NCBI RefSeq assembly: GCF_005080865.1
Contig: NZ_CP034861.1
Location: forward strand, 496,001-560,000
Source of the DNA: Buchnera aphidicola (Muscaphis stroyani)
Lineage (GTDB): Bacteria; Pseudomonadota; Gammaproteobacteria; Enterobacterales; Enterobacteriaceae
DNA: 64,000 nucleotides
Reading direction: 5' to 3'
In this document: in pieces, positions 44,122-55,502 of the stretch
Layout of the letters: every line of letters begins with the position of its first letter
How positions within the stretch are numbered: the stretch's first letter is position 1
The notes under the pieces: generated by a model
What the model saw: only the letters and a program-made list of their open reading frames with translations
Database searches by the model: none
Told to the model about the DNA's origin: nothing
Made by a program: the position numbers and the translations under genes

Positions 44122-44424
44122 TTACTCTGAATGACTTATAAAGTCTAAATTATACTCTTTTTTTACTTTTACATAAGCTTTTTTCCAATTTTTTCGCTGA
44201 ACAAGGCGATTAGATTGGCGTTTTTTTTTACCTTTTACTTGAACAGTTTTTACACTTTCAATTTTTACTTCAAATATTTTTTGAACTGCACATTTTATTT
44301 CATATTTAGTTGCATTTTTTAAAACTTTTAACACAATAGTATTAAATTTATCTGATGTTATGGATGATTTCTCAGATACATGTGGAGAAAGCAATACACT
44401 AAGTAAACGTTCTTCAGAAATCAT
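44122..44424 (-). CDS. rplW: 50S ribosomal protein L23
   Basis: The product has 100 residues, as in E. coli. The segment [12 protein letters not shown] and the [21 protein letters not shown] loop are typical. L23 is the main docking site for trigger factor and SRP at the tunnel exit, both of which are encoded in this window. Its start overlaps rplD by four bases. Confidence 0.97.
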   Translation of the reverse strand: MISEERLLSVLLSPHVSEKSSITSDKFNTIVLKVLKNATKYEIKCAVQKIFEVKIESVKTVQVKGKKKRQSNRLVQRKNWKKAYVKVKKEYNLDFISHSE

Positions 44425-45026
44425 GAAAGTATTTCCTCTACCTTCTTTATCGCTTTAACAGTAATTATTACATGCTTAAAAGAAATTAAACTAACTGGAT
44501 TTATAGAATCAACATCTTTTACATCTACTAAATGTAAATTTCTAGATGCAAGAAGTAAGTTATTATCTATTTTATCAGTAATAATAAATACATTTTTTAA
44601 ATGTATGTCTCGTAATTTTTGTACTAAAAATTTAGTTTTAGGTTTATTTAATGAAAAATTTTCAAAAACTATTAATCTTTTTTGACGTATTAATTCAGAA
44701 AAAATACTTTTTAATGCGCCTCGATACATTTTTTTATTAACTTTTTGACTATGTTCTTGAGGTTTTGCGGCAAATGTTATTCCACCAGAGCGCCAAATAG
44801 GGCTTCTAAAAGACCCTGCACGTGCACGACCCGTTCCTTTTTGACGCCATGGTTTTTTACCTGAACCAGAAACTTCAGCACGACTTTTTTGGGCACGTGT
44901 TCCCTGACGGGTAGATGCTGAATAAGCAACAACGACTTGATGAATTAGAGATTCATTAAAACTACGACCAAAAGTAATTTCAGAAACACTAAGAACATTT
45001 TGTACGTCTTGAACTATTAATTCCAT
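44421..45026 (-). CDS. rplD: 50S ribosomal protein L4
   Basis: The product has 201 residues, as in E. coli. The tunnel loop ([23 protein letters not shown]) and [13 protein letters not shown] are conserved. In E. coli free L4 represses the S10 operon through its leader by attenuation. The leader here is much reduced, so that control is doubtful. Confidence 0.97.
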   Translation of the reverse strand: MELIVQDVQNVLSVSEITFGRSFNESLIHQVVVAYSASTRQGTRAQKSRAEVSGSGKKPWRQKGTGRARAGSFRSPIWRSGGITFAAKPQEHSQKVNKKMYRGALKSIFSELIRQKRLIVFENFSLNKPKTKFLVQKLRDIHLKNVFIITDKIDNNLLLASRNLHLVDVKDVDSINPVSLISFKHVIITVKAIKKVEEILS

Positions 45027-45043
45027 GCTTGACTCCTCACTAC

Positions 45044-45673
45044 TTAAACCTTGATAGCAGGTTTAATGATAAGATCACTACCAGTAGCACCAGGAACAGC
45101 CCCTTTTAATAAAAGAAGATTTTGATTTTCATCAATTCGTACAATCTTTAAACTTTGCACTGTAACACGATGATTTCCTAGTTGACCTGCCATTTTTTTA
45201 CCTTTAAATACTCTTCCTGGAGTTTGATTTTGACCGATAGAACCTGGAACTCTATGAGATAAAGAGTTTCCATGTGTTGCGTCTTGAGTTTTAAAATTCC
45301 AACGTTTAACTGTACCACTAAAACCTTTTCCTTTAGATATTCCAGTAACATCAACTTTTTTTATATCTTTTAAAATATTAATTGTTATGTTACTTCCTAC
45401 CTGAAAATTTGATTTTTCATCAACTCTAAATTCCCATAAACTTCTACCAGGAACAACTCCAGATTTTAAAAAATGACCCGCTTCTGATTTTGTCAACTTA
45501 TTGGTTTTTTTTATACCAGTAGTTATTTGAACAGCACAATATTGATCAGTTCTTATTTTTTTTACTTGAGTAATTCGATTTTCCTCGATTTCAATCACTG
45601 TTACAGGAATAGAGTTTCCTTCTTCAGTAAAAATACGAGTCATACCAATTTTTTTACCAACTAATCCTATCAT
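45044..45673 (-). CDS. rplC: 50S ribosomal protein L3
   Basis: The product has 209 residues, as in E. coli. [43 protein letters not shown] and the [18 protein letters not shown] segment are conserved. The last carries the glutamine that is methylated by PrmB in E. coli. L3 is an assembly initiator with a loop near the peptidyl transferase centre. Confidence 0.98.
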   Translation of the reverse strand: MIGLVGKKIGMTRIFTEEGNSIPVTVIEIEENRITQVKKIRTDQYCAVQITTGIKKTNKLTKSEAGHFLKSGVVPGRSLWEFRVDEKSNFQVGSNITINILKDIKKVDVTGISKGKGFSGTVKRWNFKTQDATHGNSLSHRVPGSIGQNQTPGRVFKGKKMAGQLGNHRVTVQSLKIVRIDENQNLLLLKGAVPGATGSDLIIKPAIKV

Positions 45674-45706
45674 TTTTCAAACCTTCTCAATCATGAATCC
45701 ATTTGA

Positions 45707-46173
<467 letters not shown>

Positions 46174-46193
<20 letters not shown>

Positions 46194-46222
46194 AAGAAAA
46201 GAGCATTTTATACTCTTTTCTT
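46174..46222 (-). terminator. terminator after tuf
   Basis: A perfect 10-bp stem (AAGAAAAGAG / CTCTTTTCTT) with a 9-base loop lies at 46194-46222. In the minus direction it is followed after 11 bases by a run of nine T (46174-46182). The stem is A/T-rich and the T run is displaced. It separates the str and S10 clusters. Confidence 0.6.
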
Positions 46223-46281
46223 AATAAATTCAACTAAGTATTAGCATAAAAAATCTTTTTAATTTTAAAATTAGGCAATTA

Positions 46282-47466
46282 TTAGAGTATAATTTTAGAA
46301 ACTACTCCCGCACCTACTGTTCGACCGCCTTCACGTATAGCAAATCGCAAACCATCAGTCATTGCAATAGGATTAATTAAAGTTACAGTTATTTTAATGT
46401 TATCTCCTGGCATTACCATTTCCATTCCTTCTGGAAGTTCAATTGAACCCGTTACATCAGTAGTTCTAAAATAAAACTGAGGACGATATCCTTTAAAAAA
46501 TGGAGTATGACGCCCACCTTCTTCTTTGGATAAAACATAAACCTCGGACTCAAATGTTGTATGTGGATGAATACTGCCTGGTTTTGCTAAAACTTGACCT
46601 CTTTCGATTTCATCACGTTTTGTGCCACGAAGTAAAACACCTACATTTTCTCCAGCACGGCCTTCATCTAATAGCTTTCTAAACATTTCTACACCGGTGC
46701 AAGTAGTTTTTGTTGTTTTCTTAATTCCTACTATTTCTACTTCTTCACCAACTTTAATTATTCCTTTTTCTACTCTTCCAGTAACTACTGTTCCTCTTCC
46801 TGAAATAGAAAAAACATCTTCTATTGGCAATAGAAAAGGTTGTTCAATTGCGCGTTTAGGCTCAGGAATATAACTGTCTAAAAATTTAGATAAATCAAAT
46901 ATTTTTGATTCCCATTCAGGATCACCTTCTAATGCTTTTAAAGCAGAACCTCGAATGATAGGAGTATCATCTCCAGGAAAATTGTATTGAGTTAGTAAAT
47001 CTCGAACTTCCATTTCTACCAATTCTAATAATTCTTCATCATCTACCATATCACATTTATTAAGAAAAACAATAATATAAGGAACCCCAACTTGCCTTCC
47101 AAGTAAAATATGTTCTCTGGTTTGAGGCATAGGACCATCAGTAGCAGCAACAACTAAAATTGCACCATCCATTTGAGCTGCACCAGTTATCATGTTTTTA
47201 ATATAATCCGCATGACCTGGACAATCTACATGAGCATAGTGTCTGCATTCAGTATCATATTCTACATGAGAAGTATTTATAGTTATTCCTCTTGCTTTTT
47301 CTTCTGGAGCATTATCAATTTGATCGAAAGCTCGTGCAGAACCTCCATATTTTTTTGACAAAACAGTAGTAATAGCTGCTGTCAATGTTGTTTTTCCATG
47401 ATCAACATGACCAATCGTCCCTACATTTATATGAGGTTTTAACCGTTGAAATCTTTCTTTAGACAT
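46282..47466 (-). CDS. tuf: elongation factor Tu
   Basis: The product has 394 residues, as in E. coli. GTPase motifs: GHVDHGKT at 19-26, DCPGHADY and NKCDMVD. Domains 2 and 3 are of full length and end in [11 protein letters not shown]. It delivers aminoacyl-tRNA to the ribosome. E. coli has two tuf genes; only this copy, in the tufA position after fusA, is in the window. It is one of the most conserved proteins here. Confidence 0.99.
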   Translation of the reverse strand: MSKERFQRLKPHINVGTIGHVDHGKTTLTAAITTVLSKKYGGSARAFDQIDNAPEEKARGITINTSHVEYDTECRHYAHVDCPGHADYIKNMITGAAQMDGAILVVAATDGPMPQTREHILLGRQVGVPYIIVFLNKCDMVDDEELLELVEMEVRDLLTQYNFPGDDTPIIRGSALKALEGDPEWESKIFDLSKFLDSYIPEPKRAIEQPFLLPIEDVFSISGRGTVVTGRVEKGIIKVGEEVEIVGIKKTTKTTCTGVEMFRKLLDEGRAGENVGVLLRGTKRDEIERGQVLAKPGSIHPHTTFESEVYVLSKEEGGRHTPFFKGYRPQFYFRTTDVTGSIELPEGMEMVMPGDNIKITVTLINPIAMTDGLRFAIREGGRTVGAGVVSKIIL

Positions 47467-47530
47467 CTTTTTTTCCTTATTTTATATATTTTTTAATGAA
47501 CACTGATTAATACTACACGTGACAAAAAAG

Positions 47531-49639
47531 CTATTTTCCTTTTTTTTCAATGATAAAACTAGCAATAAAATCTGGAGCTTCTAGATATTTTAAAAATTCC
47601 ATCGAATAAGATGCTCTACCTTGAGTTTTAGAACGCAAATCAGTAGCATAACCAAACATTTCTGATAAAGGAACGCATGCGTTAATAATTTTTCCCATAA
47701 CTAAATCTTTCATGCCTTCAATAATACCTCTTCTTCGATTTAAATCTCCTATAACATCTCCCATATAATCATCTGGAGTTTCTATTTCTACTTTCATAAT
47801 TGGTTCTAATAAAATTGGTTTTGCTTGTTTAAAACCTTTTTTAAATGCAATAGATGCTGCTATTTTAAATGCTAATTCAGAAGAATCTACATCATGATAA
47901 GAGCCAAAATAAAGACGAACCCCAACATCTACAACAGGATATCCGGCTAATGGGCCATGTTTTAATTGTTCCTGAATACCTTTATCAATTGCAAGAATAT
48001 ATTCTCCAGGTATTACTCCTCCTTTTATATCATTAATAAATAAATATCCTGAACCACCAGGTTCTAATGGAAACAATTCTATAACAACATGCCCATATTG
48101 ACCTCTTCCTCCTGATTGCTTAATATGCTTTCCTTCAACATCCTTTACTTTTTGTAAAATAGTTTCACGATATGCTACTTGAGGTTTTCCAATATTTGCA
48201 TCAACACCAAACTCTCTTTTCATTCGATCAACAATAATTTCTAAATGCAATTCACCCATTCCGGAAATAATAGTTTGATTGGATTCTTGATCAGTTTTGA
48301 CCTGAAAAGATGGGTCTTCTTTAGCTAATCTATTTAATGCCAAACCCATTTTTTCTTGATCTATTTTTGTTTTAGGTTCTACGGAAATGGATATGACTGG
48401 TTCTGGAAATTCCATTCGCTCTAATATAATTGGTTTATTTAAATCACATAACGTATCTCCAGTAGTAACTTCTTTTAATCCTATCGCTGCGGCAATATCT
48501 CCGGCATGTACTTCTTTAATTTCTTCTCTTTTATTTGCATGCATTTGAACGATTCTACCAAATCGCTCACGTTGTGATTTGACAGAATTAAATACAGTAT
48601 CTCCTGATTTTACTACTCCAGAGTATACTCTAAAAAAAGTTAAATTACCTACAAATGGATCAGTAGCAATTTTAAAAGCTAAAGCTGAAAACGGAGCTTG
48701 ATCATTTGAAGATCTAAAAGAAGGAGTTTTGTTATTATCATTTAAAGTCCCTTTAATATCTTGAACATCATTAGGAGCGGGTAAATACTCAATTATTGCA
48801 TCTAATAATGCCTGAACTCCTTTATTTTTAAAAGCTGAACCACAAGTTATAAGAGTAATTTCGTTGTTTAAAGCACGTTGACGAAGTGATAATTTGATTT
48901 CATTTTCTGATAATTCTATGCCATTTAAATATTTTTCCATAAGAATTTCATTAGATTCAGCTGCTGATTCAATTAATTTTTGGCGCCATTCTTCTGATAA
49001 TTGAACCATATTATTTGGAATTTTATTATACGTAAATGTAATTCCTTGATCAGAATCTTTCCAATAAATAGCTTTTCTTTTAATTAAATCTACAACACCA
49101 ATAAAATTTTCTTCTGAACCAATAGCTAATTGAAGAGGAACCGGATTAGCTCCTAATCTTTTTTTGATTTGTTTTACTACTTTTAAAAAATTAGCTCCCA
49201 TGCGATCCATTTTATTTATAAAAGCTATACGAGGAACTTTATACTTGTTTGCTTGTCTCCATACAGTTTCTGACTGAGGTTGAACGCCTCCTACTGCACA
49301 ATAAACCATGACAGCTCCATCTAATACACGCATTGAACGTTCTACTTCTATAGTAAAATCAACATGCCCAGGTGTATCAATGATATTAATTCTGTGAGGT
49401 TTAAATTGTTTAGCCATTCCACTCCAAAATGCCGTCGTAGCTGCTGAAGTAATAGTAATGCCTCTTTCTTGTTCTTGTTCCATCCAATCCATGGTAGCAG
49501 CTCCGTCATGAACTTCACCGATTTTATGATTAATTCCTGTATAAAATAAAATCCTTTCAGTTGTAGTTGTTTTACCTGCATCTATATGAGCACTAATTCC
49601 AATATTACGATATTGAGAAATAGGTGTTGTACGAGTCAT
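47531..49639 (-). CDS. fusA: elongation factor G
   Basis: The product has 702 residues (E. coli 704). The start [20 protein letters not shown] at 49637-49639 aligns with E. coli; the longer frame adds 22 unmatched codons. GTPase motifs [16 protein letters not shown] and NKMDRMGA are intact, and the five domains are complete. It catalyses translocation and ribosome recycling. It lies between rpsG and tuf. Confidence 0.98.
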   Translation of the reverse strand: MTRTTPISQYRNIGISAHIDAGKTTTTERILFYTGINHKIGEVHDGAATMDWMEQEQERGITITSAATTAFWSGMAKQFKPHRINIIDTPGHVDFTIEVERSMRVLDGAVMVYCAVGGVQPQSETVWRQANKYKVPRIAFINKMDRMGANFLKVVKQIKKRLGANPVPLQLAIGSEENFIGVVDLIKRKAIYWKDSDQGITFTYNKIPNNMVQLSEEWRQKLIESAAESNEILMEKYLNGIELSENEIKLSLRQRALNNEITLITCGSAFKNKGVQALLDAIIEYLPAPNDVQDIKGTLNDNNKTPSFRSSNDQAPFSALAFKIATDPFVGNLTFFRVYSGVVKSGDTVFNSVKSQRERFGRIVQMHANKREEIKEVHAGDIAAAIGLKEVTTGDTLCDLNKPIILERMEFPEPVISISVEPKTKIDQEKMGLALNRLAKEDPSFQVKTDQESNQTIISGMGELHLEIIVDRMKREFGVDANIGKPQVAYRETILQKVKDVEGKHIKQSGGRGQYGHVVIELFPLEPGGSGYLFINDIKGGVIPGEYILAIDKGIQEQLKHGPLAGYPVVDVGVRLYFGSYHDVDSSELAFKIAASIAFKKGFKQAKPILLEPIMKVEIETPDDYMGDVIGDLNRRRGIIEGMKDLVMGKIINACVPLSEMFGYATDLRSKTQGRASYSMEFLKYLEAPDFIASFIIEKKGK

Positions 49640-49740
49640 TATTTTTTCTCTCATGTTTAGTGTTTCAAAAATCAGCACCCTATGAGTAAAATAAGATGAT
49701 TGCACAATATAACAATATAAAAAATAAAATGATTAAGATT

Positions 49741-50211
49741 TTACCAACGATAGTGAGCAAAAGCTTTATTTGCTTCTGCCATTTTATGTATTTCTTCTCT
49801 TTTTTTTACTGCAGCTCCTTTTTTTTCTACTGCATCAAAAAGTTCATTAGATAATCGCACAGACATAGACTTATCGACTCTTTTACGAGCTGATTCCACG
49901 ATCCATCTCATAGCTAACGCATTTCTTCTAACTGGTCGAACTTCTACAGGAACTTGATACGTTGAACCCCCTACTCGACGTGATTTTACTTCCACTGTTG
50001 GTCGAACATGTTCTAAAGCTATTTCGAATGCTTCTAATTCTTTTTTTTCAGTACGATTTGATAAATTTTTTAAAGCAGTATAAACAATGACTTCGGCAAT
50101 AGATTTTTTTCCATTAATCATTAATATATTTATAAATTTAGCTAGTAATTCTGAAGAAAACTTTGGATCTGGTAAAATTTTTCGAGTACTAATAATGCGT
50201 CTGCGTGACAT
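49741..50211 (-). CDS. rpsG: 30S ribosomal protein S7
   Basis: The product has 156 residues, the length found in most enterobacteria. The start [18 protein letters not shown] at 50209-50211 fits the family; four extra upstream codons do not. [25 protein letters not shown] is conserved. S7 starts assembly of the 30S head and is the str-operon translational repressor in E. coli. Confidence 0.98.
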   Translation of the reverse strand: MSRRRIISTRKILPDPKFSSELLAKFINILMINGKKSIAEVIVYTALKNLSNRTEKKELEAFEIALEHVRPTVEVKSRRVGGSTYQVPVEVRPVRRNALAMRWIVESARKRVDKSMSVRLSNELFDAVEKKGAAVKKREEIHKMAEANKAFAHYRW

Positions 50212-50303
50212 AAAATACTCCACTTAAAAACATAAATTAAAAGAATAGTATTTCGATACAATTAAAAATAAAAGATATTTTTATTTCATAAAATAAAAAT
50301 GTG

Positions 50304-50678
50304 TTAAGATTTGACTTTTTTTACTCCATATTTTGAACGACTTTTTTTTCTTTCTTTAACGCCAGCGCAATCCAATGCGCCTCTAACAACATGATAACGA
50401 ACTCCAGGTAAATCCTTAACTCGACCACCTCTAATTAAAATGACAGAATGTTCTTGTAAATTATGACCTTCTCCGCCGATATAAGCTGTTACTTCAAATC
50501 CATTCGTTAATCTAACTCGACATACTTTACGCAGGGCGGAATTAGGTTTTTTAGGTGTAGTTGTATAAACTCTCGTGCATACTCCTCTTTTTTGAGGACT
50601 TTTCCCTAATGCGGGAACGTTACTTTTAATTACTTTAGACAAACGTGGTTTACGGACCAATTGATTGATTGTGGTCAT
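50304..50678 (-). CDS. rpsL: 30S ribosomal protein S12
   Basis: The product has 124 residues, as in E. coli. The decoding loop [18 protein letters not shown] holds the lysine altered in streptomycin-resistant mutants; here it is wild-type Lys. The [21 protein letters not shown] segment is also unchanged. It is the first gene of the str cluster. AAGGAGCC lies upstream of the ATG as ribosome site. Confidence 0.99.
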   Translation of the reverse strand: MTTINQLVRKPRLSKVIKSNVPALGKSPQKRGVCTRVYTTTPKKPNSALRKVCRVRLTNGFEVTAYIGGEGHNLQEHSVILIRGGRVKDLPGVRYHVVRGALDCAGVKERKKSRSKYGVKKVKS

Positions 50679-50743
50679 AAAGGCTCCTTTTTTAAACTTA
50701 TTATCTAAATAAATGTTAATATATGTTAAGAAAAAAATAATTA

Positions 50744-50749
50744 ATTATA
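50744..50749 (-). promoter_or_regulatory. possible -10 box of the str cluster
   Basis: A TATAAT hexamer lies on the minus strand 66 bases upstream of rpsL, in the 113-base gap after tusB. No convincing -35 box is at the right distance. In such A/T-rich DNA a single hexamer is weak evidence. Confidence 0.3.
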
Positions 50750-50791
50750 TATCATAATGATAAATATAAAAATTTTGATAAAACAAATATA

Positions 50792-51079
50792 TCACCAAAT
50801 TATTTGTTTTTTATTTTTTAATGTTAACTTAACAAATTGAGAATAGTTTATGAGAATAAATTTTCTTGAAACATTCTTGTGAATACCCCTAGCATAAACA
50901 TCTTCTTTTATTGCATATAATTTTGCTTCTGAAAACGTTATTTTATTTAAAAAAACATTATTATTTAATGCAATTAAAACTCCATCTTGCAAAGCTAAAA
51001 AATCATCCGATATTTTTAGCATATTAATAAAAAAAGATATATCAGTTTTAAAAGGAGATTTCATTAAGGTATGTAACAT
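50792..51079 (-). CDS. tusB: tRNA 2-thiouridine synthesis sulfur relay protein TusB
   Basis: The product has 95 residues, as in E. coli. It starts [14 protein letters not shown] and contains [12 protein letters not shown] and [12 protein letters not shown], typical DsrH/TusB segments. It forms the TusBCD complex that hands sulfur from TusA to TusE and then MnmA for s2U34 in tRNAs. It follows tusC by 12 bases and precedes rpsL, as in E. coli. Confidence 0.94.
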   Translation of the reverse strand: MLHTLMKSPFKTDISFFINMLKISDDFLALQDGVLIALNNNVFLNKITFSEAKLYAIKEDVYARGIHKNVSRKFILINYSQFVKLTLKNKKQIIW

Positions 51080-51091
51080 AATGTATGCTCC

Positions 51092-51451
51092 TTAAAAATT
51101 AATAATTGCATCATAATTATCTAACTTTAAATATAAAGTTTCTTTATTTAAAATTGTTGTATTTAAAACAAAATGTCTGTAATTAAAAAGACCTCTTTCT
51201 ATCAGAGATGATTTGCAACAATAAAAATTTTTAATATCAAGAATAGGCAATATAGAAAAAGAAGATACATAATTACGAGATAAAATTTTTTTTGTCTGAT
51301 AACTTTTAATTAATTGTAAAACCCCGTCTCCAATAAAAAATAAGCTAATTTTTTTTAAGATAGCAGATATACTTAAAACAGCATCTAAACCTTCTCTTCC
51401 AAAACTGCTTCCATGCGGAGCATGAGAAAAAATTACGGCAATTGTTTTCAT
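51092..51451 (-). CDS. tusC: sulfur relay protein TusC
   Basis: The product has 119 residues, as in E. coli. AVIFSHAPHGSSFGREGLDAVLSISA is the DsrF/TusC hallmark. It is the middle subunit of the heterohexamer with TusB and TusD and carries no required cysteine. Gaps of 30 and 12 bases to its neighbours suggest one transcript. Confidence 0.94.
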   Translation of the reverse strand: MKTIAVIFSHAPHGSSFGREGLDAVLSISAILKKISLFFIGDGVLQLIKSYQTKKILSRNYVSSFSILPILDIKNFYCCKSSLIERGLFNYRHFVLNTTILNKETLYLKLDNYDAIINF

Positions 51452-51481
51452 TGAAATATTTTATTTTATAAAGATTTTGCA

Positions 51482-51868
51482 TTAAAATTGAACTATTCGG
51501 TCACATAACTGTATTGAGTAACCCAGTTCTACTAATCCACTTAATTGAAAAAAACAAGCTAAATTTTTTTTTTTAATTTTTAGATTTGATTTATTTTGAT
51601 AATTGATAACTCCTCTTCTAAGAGCAGCTCCAACACACACATGAAGCTGAACATTATAATTTTTAAATAATTCTTGCCATCCTTTCACAAGATTAAATTC
51701 ATCAGTAGCTGGTTCAGTAAAATCATTTCCATTTAACACGCCATCGCAATAAAAAAAAACGCTGTACAGTGCATGATTCATTTTAATTAAAGATTGACAA
51801 AAAAGAAAAGCAGTACTAGCGTTTTGAGTTCCATAAACAGGTCCTGTTACTAAAACTGTATATTTCAT
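51482..51868 (-). CDS. tusD: sulfurtransferase TusD
   Basis: The product has 128 residues, as in E. coli. The persulfide-carrying Cys78 is present in [13 protein letters not shown] at exactly the E. coli position. [14 protein letters not shown] opens the DsrE fold. It accepts sulfur from TusA and passes it to TusE. Retention of the active cysteine argues that the relay works. Confidence 0.96.
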   Translation of the reverse strand: MKYTVLVTGPVYGTQNASTAFLFCQSLIKMNHALYSVFFYCDGVLNGNDFTEPATDEFNLVKGWQELFKNYNVQLHVCVGAALRRGVINYQNKSNLKIKKKNLACFFQLSGLVELGYSIQLCDRIVQF

Positions 51869-51985
51869 TATTAATATTTTATGCCTATAAAAAATTTTTT
51901 ACTTTTTAACACGAAACGACAATGTGAATTACTTATTTATTATTTTTACATATTTATTGTTTTTAATGTTTTAATAGAACTTTTT

Positions 51986-52744
51986 TTAAACAGTCACATC
52001 TAATAGTTCTATATCAAAAATCACTGTAGAATTTGAAGGAATATTATTTGTTCCTTGCTCTCCATATGCTAAATAAGGAGGTATAATCAGCTTAATTTTA
52101 CCACCTTTGTGAATATATTTTAAACCTTCTTGCCATCCAAATATGACATCTTTTAAAAATAATGATAGTGGTTGTTTTTTTTTGTAAGAGTTATCAAATT
52201 CTTTTCCATCGATAAATGTTCCTTTATAATGTACTGTTATTTTTGAATTATCTTGAACTTTTTCTCCTTCTCCTCTTTTTTCTATAGCATACAATAATCC
52301 GCTAGAGGTTTTTATTACATTTTTCATACGAGAAAATTTATTTATATATAATGTTCCTTGCGATAAGTTATCTTCTGCTTCTTTTTTAAATTCTATCTTT
52401 TTTTTATTATTAACTTGCTCTTCAAAACTTTGCAGAATAGAAATTATTTCTTGATTGGATAATTTTAATTTGTTTAATATAGAATCCTGAACTCCTAACA
52501 GGATACATTTTTTATTCAAAATTATGCCTATTTTTTTTTGTTTTTCAGAGGATTGATTAATGTAATTACCTAACGAAACACCTAAAGAATAACTCAATTT
52601 ATCATTGTTATTATGAAATTTATCTTTCATGTCTAAATAAGATTGTACAGGAATATTAGGTAATGAAGCTAATGCTGAAAAGGATTGTGGAGTATAGATT
52701 ATTATACACAAAAACATAATTCTTTTTAACAGAAAAAAAAACAT
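51986..52744 (-). CDS. fkpA: FKBP-type periplasmic peptidyl-prolyl isomerase FkpA
   Basis: The product has 252 residues from the chosen start (E. coli 270). A signal-like hydrophobic stretch (FFFLLKRIMFLCIIIY) is followed by the helical dimerisation domain (YSLGVSLGNYINQSS) and a C-terminal FKBP domain with VHYKGTFIDGKEFDNSY, FGWQEGLKYIHKGGKIKLIIPPYLAYG and PSNSTVIFDIELLDV. The start at 52742-52744 has GGAG eight bases upstream, better than the ATG nine codons earlier. Nine T in a row form codons 2-4. It helps fold periplasmic and outer-membrane proteins. Confidence 0.93.
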   Translation of the reverse strand: MFFFLLKRIMFLCIIIYTPQSFSALASLPNIPVQSYLDMKDKFHNNNDKLSYSLGVSLGNYINQSSEKQKKIGIILNKKCILLGVQDSILNKLKLSNQEIISILQSFEEQVNNKKKIEFKKEAEDNLSQGTLYINKFSRMKNVIKTSSGLLYAIEKRGEGEKVQDNSKITVHYKGTFIDGKEFDNSYKKKQPLSLFLKDVIFGWQEGLKYIHKGGKIKLIIPPYLAYGEQGTNNIPSNSTVIFDIELLDVTV

Positions 52745-53203
52745 TTGCTGCTCCAAAAAACTAGTATACATTAAATTTTACATATAGATTTTTTATTATA
52801 GAAATGAATTGTTTTAAAAACAACTATTAAAAAATCTTTTATCTTTTTTAAAAATTTTACATATTTATAAAATTTTTAATAAACGGTGCCAGTATTTTAA
52901 AAGTTATTAATAAAAAGATTTATAAATTCATAATTTATCTAAAAAAGAACAGTATTTTCATTTTATAAAAAATTAATACGTTCTATCCATAATTAATCTT
53001 AAATATTCAATGTTTTTTTAATTAAAATAAATCAACAAAAAATCATAAACTAATTCAATTAAATAATTAAAAAATATTATTTTAATTGACTTTCTTAATT
53101 TTATAAAATTTATAAAACAAAAAATTTTAAAAAAATTATGATATCTTTGTTAAGGGAAATTTATATAAATTTTAAAAAATTATGCAATAATATGGTGATA
53201 AAA
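52745..53203. promoter_or_regulatory. divergent spacer between fkpA and tsgA
   Basis: These 459 bases are almost pure A/T with no convincing reading frame, RNA gene or strong hairpin. The spacer joins two regions that are apart in E. coli (fkpA with tusD, and tsgA with trpS), so it marks deletions or a rearrangement. It must hold promoters for both genes, but I cannot select boxes. Confidence 0.35.
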
Positions 53204-54379
53204 ATGAACGATATAAATCGAATAGGACTTGTATGGATTAGCTTTTTTTCATACGCTTTTACAGGCGCATTAGTTGTAGTTACTGGAATGATTATAGGTA
53301 ACATTGCTGATTATTTTCATTTATCTATCTCTAGAATGAGCAATACTTTTACTTTTTTAAATGCAGGCATTTTGACGGCTATTTTATTAAATTCTTGGTT
53401 AATTGAAATTGTGTCATTAAAAAAGCAACTCATATTTGGATTTTTACTCACTTTTATCGCTGTAATAGGTATCATGTTTTCACATGGTATATTTTATTTT
53501 TCTATCAATATCTTTGTATTAGGATTGGTAAGTGGTATCACAATGTCAATTGGTACTTTTATTATAACTCATGTATATCCTGAAGAAAAAAGAGGTTCCA
53601 GGCTGCTTTTAACTGATTCGTTTTTTAGTATGTCAGGAATGATATTTCCAGTAATTGCAGCACATATATTAGAAAAACAGATTCCATGGTATTGGATTTA
53701 TACATGTATAGGAAGCATTTATTTAGCTATTATTTTTTTAACAATTAATCTTACTTTTCCAAGATTAAAAAAAAACGTTATCCATAAAAATATTGATAAA
53801 GAAAAATGGAATATGAACGTATTTTTACTATCAATTTCTGCAATGCTTTATATTTTAGGTCAGTTAGGATTTATTTCTTGGGTGCCACAATATGGATCTA
53901 AAATTATAAATATTAATCTTAAACAAACTGGAAGATTAGTTAGTAATTTTTGGATGTCATATATGATAGGTATGTGGGTTCTTAGTTTTATAATCAAATT
54001 TTTTAATTTAAGACTTATTCTTATTTTTCTTACCGGAATTTCTACTTTTTTAATGTATATGTTTATACATATTAAAAATTATTTTTTATTGCAATTTACT
54101 ATTGTCGGTTTGGGTTTTTTTTCTAGTGCGATTTATACAATTATCATTACCTTAGCTTCTTTGCAAACAAATAAACCATCTCCAAAATTAATAAATTTTA
54201 TTTTATTATTTGGAACTATTGGTACATTGCTTACATTTATTATCACCAGTCCTATTGTTGAAAAAAAAGGATTATACACAGTTCTATTAAGTTCAAGTAT
54301 ACTATATGGAATAGTATTTGTTTTGTCTATCTTAATTAATTTTCTAATGAAACATCAAAAAAATTCAAAAAAATTATAA
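53204..54379 (+). CDS. tsgA: MFS transporter TsgA
   Basis: The product has 391 residues (E. coli 393). Twelve transmembrane helices can be drawn, and SNTFTFLNAGIL, GSRLLLTDSFFSMSGMIFP and LGQLGFISWVPQY match E. coli TsgA. The start ATG at 53204 (MNDINRIGLVWISF) aligns with the family and has GGTGA upstream; the longer frame adds 22 unmatched codons. The substrate is unknown. It is one of few transporters kept in this stretch, so it may matter for exchange with the host. Confidence 0.94.
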   Translation: MNDINRIGLVWISFFSYAFTGALVVVTGMIIGNIADYFHLSISRMSNTFTFLNAGILTAILLNSWLIEIVSLKKQLIFGFLLTFIAVIGIMFSHGIFYFSINIFVLGLVSGITMSIGTFIITHVYPEEKRGSRLLLTDSFFSMSGMIFPVIAAHILEKQIPWYWIYTCIGSIYLAIIFLTINLTFPRLKKNVIHKNIDKEKWNMNVFLLSISAMLYILGQLGFISWVPQYGSKIININLKQTGRLVSNFWMSYMIGMWVLSFIIKFFNLRLILIFLTGISTFLMYMFIHIKNYFLLQFTIVGLGFFSSAIYTIIITLASLQTNKPSPKLINFILLFGTIGTLLTFIITSPIVEKKGLYTVLLSSSILYGIVFVLSILINFLMKHQKNSKKL

Positions 54380-54409
54380 ATTTTAAATAAAAAAAATTTA
54401 TAACATTTT

Positions 54410-54447
54410 AAATAAACTGGAACAAGAAAAAAATTTCTGGTTTATTT
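54410..54447. terminator. possible convergent terminator of tsgA and trpS
   Basis: Arms AAATAAAC (54410-54417) and GTTTATTT (54440-54447) form an 8-bp stem with a large loop. On the plus strand it is followed by A-rich sequence, and it overlaps the trpS stop. The evidence is only the inverted repeat in a convergent gap. Confidence 0.35.
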
Positions 54448-55465
54448 AAAAAAAAGTTGTTAACCCCAGTATAGAATGTATTTTTTTTATGGTTTCTTCT
54501 GATTTTATTTTTGCTTGAATTGCTCCTTCAAAAACTATTTTTTTTAAATAAGTTTCATCAAGACGATAACTGAAATAAGATTTTTGTAATTTAGATAAAA
54601 ATTTAGATAAACTATCTGCAACAATTTTTTTAAATTCAGAATACATAACACCATCAAGTTCTTTTTCTAACACACTAATCGTTTTTTTAGTAGTAGCTGA
54701 AAGAATCTCTAATAAATTTGAAATACCTAATTTTTTCTGCGTATTATAATATATTTTTGGAGGAAGATCTGAATCAGTTACAGAATTTTTTATTTTTAAC
54801 ATCGCAGATGGTATATCATCCATTAAAAAAATAACATTATTCTTATTTACATCAGATTTAGACATTTTTTTACTTGGCTCTAACAAAGCCATTATTTTTG
54901 AACCAAAATTTCTAATTAAAGGAGCGGGTAATTTAAATATATTTCCATACAAAGAATTAAAACGACAAGCTATTTTTCGTGCTAACTCTAAATGTTGTTT
55001 TTGATCTTTACCTACGGGTACTAAATTAGTTTGATATAATAAAATATCTGCAGCCATTAAAATTGGATAATTAAATAAACCAACATTTACATGTTGAAAA
55101 TTATTTCCATCTATTTTTCGATTTTTTTTGAATTGAGTCATTCTAAGTAATTCTCCAAATCGACTAAAACAACTCAGAATCCAATTTAATTGACAATGAT
55201 GATAAACGTGAGATTGAACAAAAATAATACTTTTTTTTGGATCTAATCCACAAGCCAAATAAAATCCTAGCGTATCAAATATAGATTTTTGTAAGTTTTT
55301 TGATTTTTTTAATGAAGTCAAAGCATGCAAGTCAGCAATACAATACAAACATTGATAATCATTTTGCATTTGAGACCAATACTGCATTGTTCCTATGTAA
55401 TTACCAATAGTTAATTTGCCAGATGGTTGTACAGCACTAAATAATATCGGTTTAAAATCAGTCAT
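54446..55465 (-). CDS. trpS: tryptophanyl-tRNA synthetase
   Basis: The product has 339 residues (E. coli 334). The class I signatures are present: QPSGKLTIGNYIG in place of HIGH and KMSKSD near residues 197-202. The AADILLYQ-like MAADILLYQTNLVPVG segment is conserved. It charges tRNA-Trp. In E. coli gph lies between trpS and rpe; here rpe is only 37 bases upstream. Confidence 0.98.
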   Translation of the reverse strand: MTDFKPILFSAVQPSGKLTIGNYIGTMQYWSQMQNDYQCLYCIADLHALTSLKKSKNLQKSIFDTLGFYLACGLDPKKSIIFVQSHVYHHCQLNWILSCFSRFGELLRMTQFKKNRKIDGNNFQHVNVGLFNYPILMAADILLYQTNLVPVGKDQKQHLELARKIACRFNSLYGNIFKLPAPLIRNFGSKIMALLEPSKKMSKSDVNKNNVIFLMDDIPSAMLKIKNSVTDSDLPPKIYYNTQKKLGISNLLEILSATTKKTISVLEKELDGVMYSEFKKIVADSLSKFLSKLQKSYFSYRLDETYLKKIVFEGAIQAKIKSEETIKKIHSILGLTTFF

Positions 55466-55502
55466 CTTAATTCCTATAAAAAATACAATAAATAATCAAA
55501 GA

